NCBI GenBank assembly: GCA_025351035.1
Contig: JANXWT010000494.1
Location: 1 to 7,852, forward strand
Direction of reading: 5' to 3'
From: Opitutia bacterium
Lineage (GTDB): Bacteria; Verrucomicrobiota; Verrucomicrobiia; Opitutales; Opitutaceae
DNA: 7,852 bases
A program made the translations under genes and the position numbers. A model generated the notes under the pieces. That model was given only the letters and a program-made list of their open reading frames with translations, was not told where the DNA came from and searched no databases. Positions 5,080 through 7,852 of the stretch are shown here, in pieces. Each line of letters starts with the position of its first letter. Position 1 is the first letter of the stretch.

Positions 5080-6336
5080 ATGAAACTGCGTTGCTATTAC
5101 CTCTCGTTCCTTGGCCTTTTCCTCGCGGCTTCCGTTCGCGCCGACCAGACGGCGGCCGATCAAGCCGGGCAGCATGTGGTCGACACCGCGGCCGCGGCGG
5201 CAGTTGCCACCGGGCACGCCGCACCGCGTCCGCCGGATTTCCTCGAGCACATCGTCGACTCGGTGCTGGAGCTTTTCGATGTGCGCACCAGTGGAAACTC
5301 CGTCGCGCACTACGTCATTGCCGCACTCTTCCTCATCGGCGCGTTGCTGCTGCGCCGGGCACTGACCAACTTCGTTTTCAAATTCCTGCGCCGCCTTGCC
5401 GCCAAGACGGAGACTACGCTCGACGACAAGCTTTTCCCCGCGATGGAGGATCCGGCGGCCACGCTTGTCATGGTCACCGGCATCTTCAGCGCGCTGAAGG
5501 TGCTGAAGCTTTCGGCTACGACGGACAACGCCATCGGCTACGGCTCGACCGTCGCGTTCTCGCTCGTGTTTTTCTGGGGCCTGTTCCGCGCATTCAACGC
5601 CGTGCTCGACCACATGCACGAGATCGCCATCGAGAAACAGATGGGCGTTGCGACCTTCATGCCGTGGATCAAGAAGTCGCTCGTCGCCGTGTTCGTGGTT
5701 TTCGGCGTGCTGCTCACGATCCAGAGTCTCGGCTACAACGTCTCGACCATCCTGCAGGGCCTCGGCATTGGCGGCCTAGCCTTCGCCCTCGCCGCGCAGG
5801 ACACCATTGCAAACCTCTTCGGCTCGCTCGTCGTAGCCATCGACCAGCCGTTCAAGGTCGGCGAGACGGTGAAGATCGGCACCAGCACCGGCACGGTGGA
5901 GGACATCGGCCTGCGTTCGACGAAAATCCGACTCGTCGACCGCTCACTCGTGGTCATCCCGAACAAGCTGGTGTCATCCGAGCCCATTGTGAACCTCTCG
6001 CGCTTCACCGGACGCCGGGTCGAGCAGGTGTTCAGTCTCACCTACGGCACCACGCCGGACAAAATGGAAGCGATCATCCGCGAGATTCGCCAGCTCATCG
6101 AAGGCGAAACCGGCGTCGAGGCGACCTCGGTGCATGTCTACTTTCGGGATTTCAGCGTTTCGTCGCTGGACATCTGGGCCGCCTATGTGATCAAGGACCC
6201 GGACTTCGCCAAGCACCTTGCGCTGCGGCAAAAGCTCAGCTTGGCCATCATGCACGCGGTGCAGAGACACGGGCTGTCATTTGCTTATCCGACGCAGACG
6301 GTGCACGTAGCTGCGTTGCCGGAGCGCAAAGGCTGA
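5080..6336 (+). CDS. MscS-family mechanosensitive ion channel
   Basis: This 418-residue channel would open under membrane tension and release solutes during hypo-osmotic shock. A signal peptide (1-21: basic MKLR, hydrophobic core, SVRA before Asp22) is followed by an Ala-rich, likely periplasmic stretch (22-52). Hydrophobic helices follow at about 76-96, 127-143, 155-175 and 199-219, more than the three of E. coli MscS. The pore-lining helix region is about 221-251 (ILQGLGIGGLAFALAAQDTI, 224-243), with the Gly/Ala-rich packing and ANLFGS turn of the family. The cytoplasmic beta domain follows, with FKVGETVKIG (258-267), GTVEDIGLRSTKIR (271-284), VVIPNKLVSSEPIVNLSR (291-308), then a C-terminal alpha/beta domain to the end. 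It is likely homo-heptameric. The gene is divergent from terC and ends 3 bases from the end of the convergent permease gene. Confidence 0.94.
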   Translation: MKLRCYYLSFLGLFLAASVRADQTAADQAGQHVVDTAAAAAVATGHAAPRPPDFLEHIVDSVLELFDVRTSGNSVAHYVIAALFLIGALLLRRALTNFVFKFLRRLAAKTETTLDDKLFPAMEDPAATLVMVTGIFSALKVLKLSATTDNAIGYGSTVAFSLVFFWGLFRAFNAVLDHMHEIAIEKQMGVATFMPWIKKSLVAVFVVFGVLLTIQSLGYNVSTILQGLGIGGLAFALAAQDTIANLFGSLVVAIDQPFKVGETVKIGTSTGTVEDIGLRSTKIRLVDRSLVVIPNKLVSSEPIVNLSRFTGRRVEQVFSLTYGTTPDKMEAIIREIRQLIEGETGVEATSVHVYFRDFSVSSLDIWAAYVIKDPDFAKHLALRQKLSLAIMHAVQRHGLSFAYPTQTVHVAALPERKG

Positions 6337-6343
6337 GGCTCAG
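6333..6343. other. Palindrome spanning both convergent stop codons
   Basis: CTGAG-G-CTCAG covers the mscS TGA (6334-6336) and the permease stop (TGA on minus, 6340-6342). The genes end 3 bases apart and no hairpin with a T-run is visible, so transcripts from both sides probably overlap. Confidence 0.5.
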
Positions 6344-7479
6344 TCAAGGGTCTGCCGATAGCGTTTCACGCCGATGCTCATCGCCACCACGACGAAGAGC
6401 AGGAGCGGCCACAGCTCCGGCGAGATCTCGGCGAGGCCGTTTCCCTTGAGCAAAATCCCGCGGACGATGCGGAGGAAATGCGTGTTGGGCAGACAGGTGC
6501 CGACCCATTGCGCCCACTCGGGCATGCCACGGAACGGGAACATAAATCCCGTGAGCAGCACCGACGGCAGGAAAAAGAAGAACGCCATTTGCACAGCCTG
6601 CAGCTGATTTTTCGCCAGCGTCGAGAACGTGATGCCGACGGCGAGGTTGGCGCCGATGAAAATCAACGCCACGGCGTAGAGCAGGGGCAGGCTCCCGATC
6701 ATCGGCACATGGAAAATGAAACGCGCGGCGATCAGTATCAACGTGACTTGGATGTAGCCGACGGCGATGTAGGGCAGGATTTTCCCGACCATCACCTCAA
6801 ACGGGCGCACCGGCGTCGCGAGCAGATTTTCCATCGTGCCGCGCTCGCGCTCGCGCGTGATGGCGAGACCGGTGATGATCACCATCGTCATCGTCAGCAC
6901 GACGCCCATCAGACCGGGCACGATGTTATACTGCGTGATGTTCTCGGGATTGTATTGGGCATGGACGCGGAATTCGACGGGCCCGGCCCGGTCGCGCAAC
7001 CGCGTGAGCGGACCGGTGAGGTCGCGGTTGAGCACTGTGTCGGCAATAGCGCGCACGGCGGAGAGCGCGGGTCCAGCCGCGGCGGGATCGCTGGCGTCGG
7101 CCTCGACGAGGATGACGGGCCGTTTGCCGCGCAGCAGCTGGCGCGAGAAATCCGCGGGGATGTTGATGACGAACTGCACGGTGCCGTGCTGGAGGAGATC
7201 CTGCGCCTCGGCCTCGGTCTCGACGTTGTCGATGAACTTGAAGTAGTCGCTGTTCCGGAGTGCACTCACGAACGTGCGCGCAAACGGTCCTTGATCCGCG
7301 GCGCGGATGACGGCGGGCAGGTGCTTCGGGTCGGAGTTGATCGCGAAGCCGAAAAGCATGAGCTGCATCAGCGGGATGCCGACCATCATCGCGAATGTCA
7401 CGCGGTCGCGCTTCATCTGGATAAATTCCTTCAGCACGATGGCCCAGAGTCGGTGAAACGTGAACCGGCGGTCGCTCAT
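6340..7479 (-). CDS. ABC-2 type exporter permease (YhhJ/YbhR/YbhS-like)
   Basis: This 379-residue inner-membrane subunit is an ABC-2 exporter permease. The N-terminal LKEFIQMKRDRVTFAMMVG (16-34) leads into helix 1 (about 28-47). A large extracytoplasmic domain follows (about 48-185, including QYNPENITQYNIVPGL, 175-190), as in YhhJ-type permeases. The remaining helices lie at about 188-207, 235-255, 263-285, 296-316 and 353-370. The signature TREREGTxExLxxTPVRPxE appears as TRERERGTMENLLATPVRPF (208-227). PFRGMPEWAQWVG (315-327) and LPNTHFLRIVRGILLKG (330-346) complete the match. Substrates of such systems are often drugs, lipids or cell-surface material; none can be named here. The ATG at 7479 is the family-like start. 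It lies in one copy of a 12-bp direct repeat, and only a weak AAGG precedes it. The ATPase partner lies upstream across a likely inserted element. A second permease, frequent in such operons, does not follow. Confidence 0.92.
   Translation of the reverse strand: MSDRRFTFHRLWAIVLKEFIQMKRDRVTFAMMVGIPLMQLMLFGFAINSDPKHLPAVIRAADQGPFARTFVSALRNSDYFKFIDNVETEAEAQDLLQHGTVQFVINIPADFSRQLLRGKRPVILVEADASDPAAAGPALSAVRAIADTVLNRDLTGPLTRLRDRAGPVEFRVHAQYNPENITQYNIVPGLMGVVLTMTMVIITGLAITRERERGTMENLLATPVRPFEVMVGKILPYIAVGYIQVTLILIAARFIFHVPMIGSLPLLYAVALIFIGANLAVGITFSTLAKNQLQAVQMAFFFFLPSVLLTGFMFPFRGMPEWAQWVGTCLPNTHFLRIVRGILLKGNGLAEISPELWPLLLFVVVAMSIGVKRYRQTLD
7468..7479. repeat. 12-bp direct repeat, copy A (permease start)
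   Basis: GCGGTCGCTCAT on the plus strand, i.e. ATGAGCGACCGC on minus: the first four codons of the permease. It is identical to copy B at 7677-7688, and the match stops at exactly 12 bases on both sides. Confidence 0.9.
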
Positions 7480-7581
7480 GGCTGGCCTTGGGTGGCGCGG
7501 GGCTTCAGTCCGCGTCGTAGCTCCGTAGATTTGTAGTCTATTTGATTGCAAGTGTCGCCGCCGGCCGGAGCACACTGGGTG

Positions 7582-7608
7582 GATTTGTCATATAATAGAT
7601 GACAAATC
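7582..7608. promoter_or_regulatory. 10-bp-arm palindrome with TATAAT in its centre
   Basis: GATTTGTCAT (7582-7591) and ATGACAAATC (7599-7608) are perfect inverted arms around a 7-base centre; TATAAT falls at 7591-7596. The form suits a dimeric repressor operator (TetR, MarR or PadR style) over a -10 box. No matching -35 box is seen on either strand, and a plus-strand promoter would run antisense to the ATPase gene. It may instead be internal structure of the inserted element. Confidence 0.4.
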
Positions 7609-7636
7609 ATTCGGCGCGCCGGGTGGGCGGCCGGAA

Positions 7637-7658
7637 AGCGCGTTGGGGTCAACGCGCT
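7637..7658. repeat. REP-like hairpin next to the ATPase stop
   Basis: AGCGCGTT (7637-7644) and AACGCGCT (7651-7658) form a perfect 8-bp stem with a 6-base loop. On the minus strand the hairpin is headed by GGAG (7660-7657), as in REP elements mobilised by RAYT transposases, which carry a GTAG or GGAG head. It lies 26 bases beyond the ATPase stop and might also trim or stabilise that transcript; only a short T stretch follows. Confidence 0.45.
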
Positions 7659-7676
7659 CCACCTCGGAGAAGTGAC

Positions 7677-7688
7677 GCGGTCGCTCAT
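7677..7688. repeat. 12-bp direct repeat, copy B (ATPase stop)
   Basis: This is identical to copy A. On the minus strand it reads ATGAGCGACCGC and overlaps the ATPase TGA in an ATGA arrangement (7688-7685), the position where the permease start would lie without the insertion. Confidence 0.9.
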
Positions 7689-7852
7689 TTGAAATTATCC
7701 TCCGCGGTTTCCATCAGGCTGATGAACACATCTTCGAGGCCGGAGGTGATGCGTTTCCACTCGTGCTGCGGGTCGCGCACGGCGGCGATGGCGGCGTCGA
7801 GTTGCGCGGCGTCGCGTCCGCTCACATGCAGCGTGTTGCCGAAAGCGACGAC
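7685..7852 (-). CDS. ABC transporter ATP-binding protein, C-terminal fragment
   Basis: Only the last 55 codons and the TGA are inside the window; the gene continues past the right edge. The visible product begins VVAFGNTLHVSGRDAAQLDA and ends with SGLEDVFISLMETAEDNFK. A short ferredoxin-like beta-alpha segment ending in LEDVFxxL(M) is the standard tail of ATPases that energise ABC-2 exporters (YbhF/RbbA/CcmA-type), so the assignment rests on this tail and on the adjacent permease. The Walker and signature motifs lie outside the window. The protein would sit on the cytoplasmic face and drive export through the permease encoded downstream. Its stop codon overlaps copy B of the direct repeat, so the inserted element left the reading frame intact. 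Confidence 0.82.
   Translation of the reverse strand, partial: VVAFGNTLHVSGRDAAQLDAAIAAVRDPQHEWKRITSGLEDVFISLMETAEDNFK

Larger units (their letters stand above)
7480..7676. mobile_element. Putative ~197-bp small inserted element between ATPase and permease genes
   Basis: The segment between the two 12-bp direct repeats has no recognisable gene and is unlike the tightly packed DNA around it. Each end carries GGTGG followed by an inward-facing hairpin: at left, GGTGG (7491-7495) with stem CGCGG/CCGCG (7496-7500, 7510-7514); at right on minus, GGTGGAG with stem CGCGTT/AACGCG (plus-strand arms 7651-7656 and 7639-7644). The middle has three GTAG tetranucleotides spaced 8 bases apart (7517, 7525, 7533) and an A/T-rich palindrome (7582-7608). 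Removing it with one repeat copy rejoins ATPase stop and permease start as an ATGA overlap. It looks like a paired-REP or MITE-like element with a target duplication. No transposase is present and the family is unknown to me. Confidence 0.6.

Noticed and set aside
6478..7536. 352-codon plus-strand frame opposite the ABC permease
   Set aside because: It is the antisense of a well-matched membrane permease, and the frame is charged and low in hydrophobic residues. It also runs into the putative inserted element.
1..7852. CRISPR arrays, tRNA or rRNA genes, phage or defence systems
   Set aside because: No regularly spaced repeats of adequate length, no tRNA-like cloverleaf and no matching protein families were seen. 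The only regular spacing found is three 4-base GTAG units at 7517-7536.

Overview
The window is GC-rich, densely coded bacterial chromosome. It has housekeeping and stress genes, short intergenic gaps and few clear Shine-Dalgarno sites. Gene style and base composition would fit a verrucomicrobial (Opitutaceae-like) genome, possibly a metagenome contig. That placement is inference only; there is no rRNA or other phylogenetic marker here.

Left block (1-2721, all minus strand). Reading leftward: a MalY/PatB-type PLP-dependent C-S lyase or aminotransferase, then 8 bases later a DusB-type tRNA-dihydrouridine synthase, then 46 bases later the start of a MarC-family membrane protein. After about 81 residues the MarC frame changes, in frame, into the C-terminal part of an AMP-dependent acyl-CoA ligase that runs off the left edge. 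This looks like an assembly chimera or a recombination join.

Middle block (2722-3985). A 270-base divergent intergenic region leads into two tandem small heat-shock proteins (Hsp20) on the plus strand, 16 bases apart and each with a good ribosome binding site. The 135 bases after them hold four hairpins, one of which is a convincing intrinsic terminator. They separate the hsp20 pair from a convergent TerC/Alx-type membrane protein.

Right block (3986-7852). terC (minus) and an MscS-type mechanosensitive channel (plus) are divergent across 143 bases. The channel gene ends 3 bases from the end of a convergent ABC-2 permease. The permease follows a truncated ABC ATPase, of which only the last 55 codons are in the window. 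Together these two form a YhhJ/YbhF-like ABC export system.

The most notable structure lies between ATPase and permease. The 205-base gap is bounded by a perfect 12-bp direct repeat. One copy overlaps the ATPase stop and the other carries the permease start. Collapsing the repeat restores an ATGA stop/start overlap, so the gap looks like a roughly 197-bp element inserted into a once coupled gene pair. It has GGTGG-plus-hairpin motifs pointing inward from both ends and a 10-bp-arm palindrome in the middle whose centre contains TATAAT. No CRISPR, phage, defence or biosynthetic system is visible, and everything else is ordinary.
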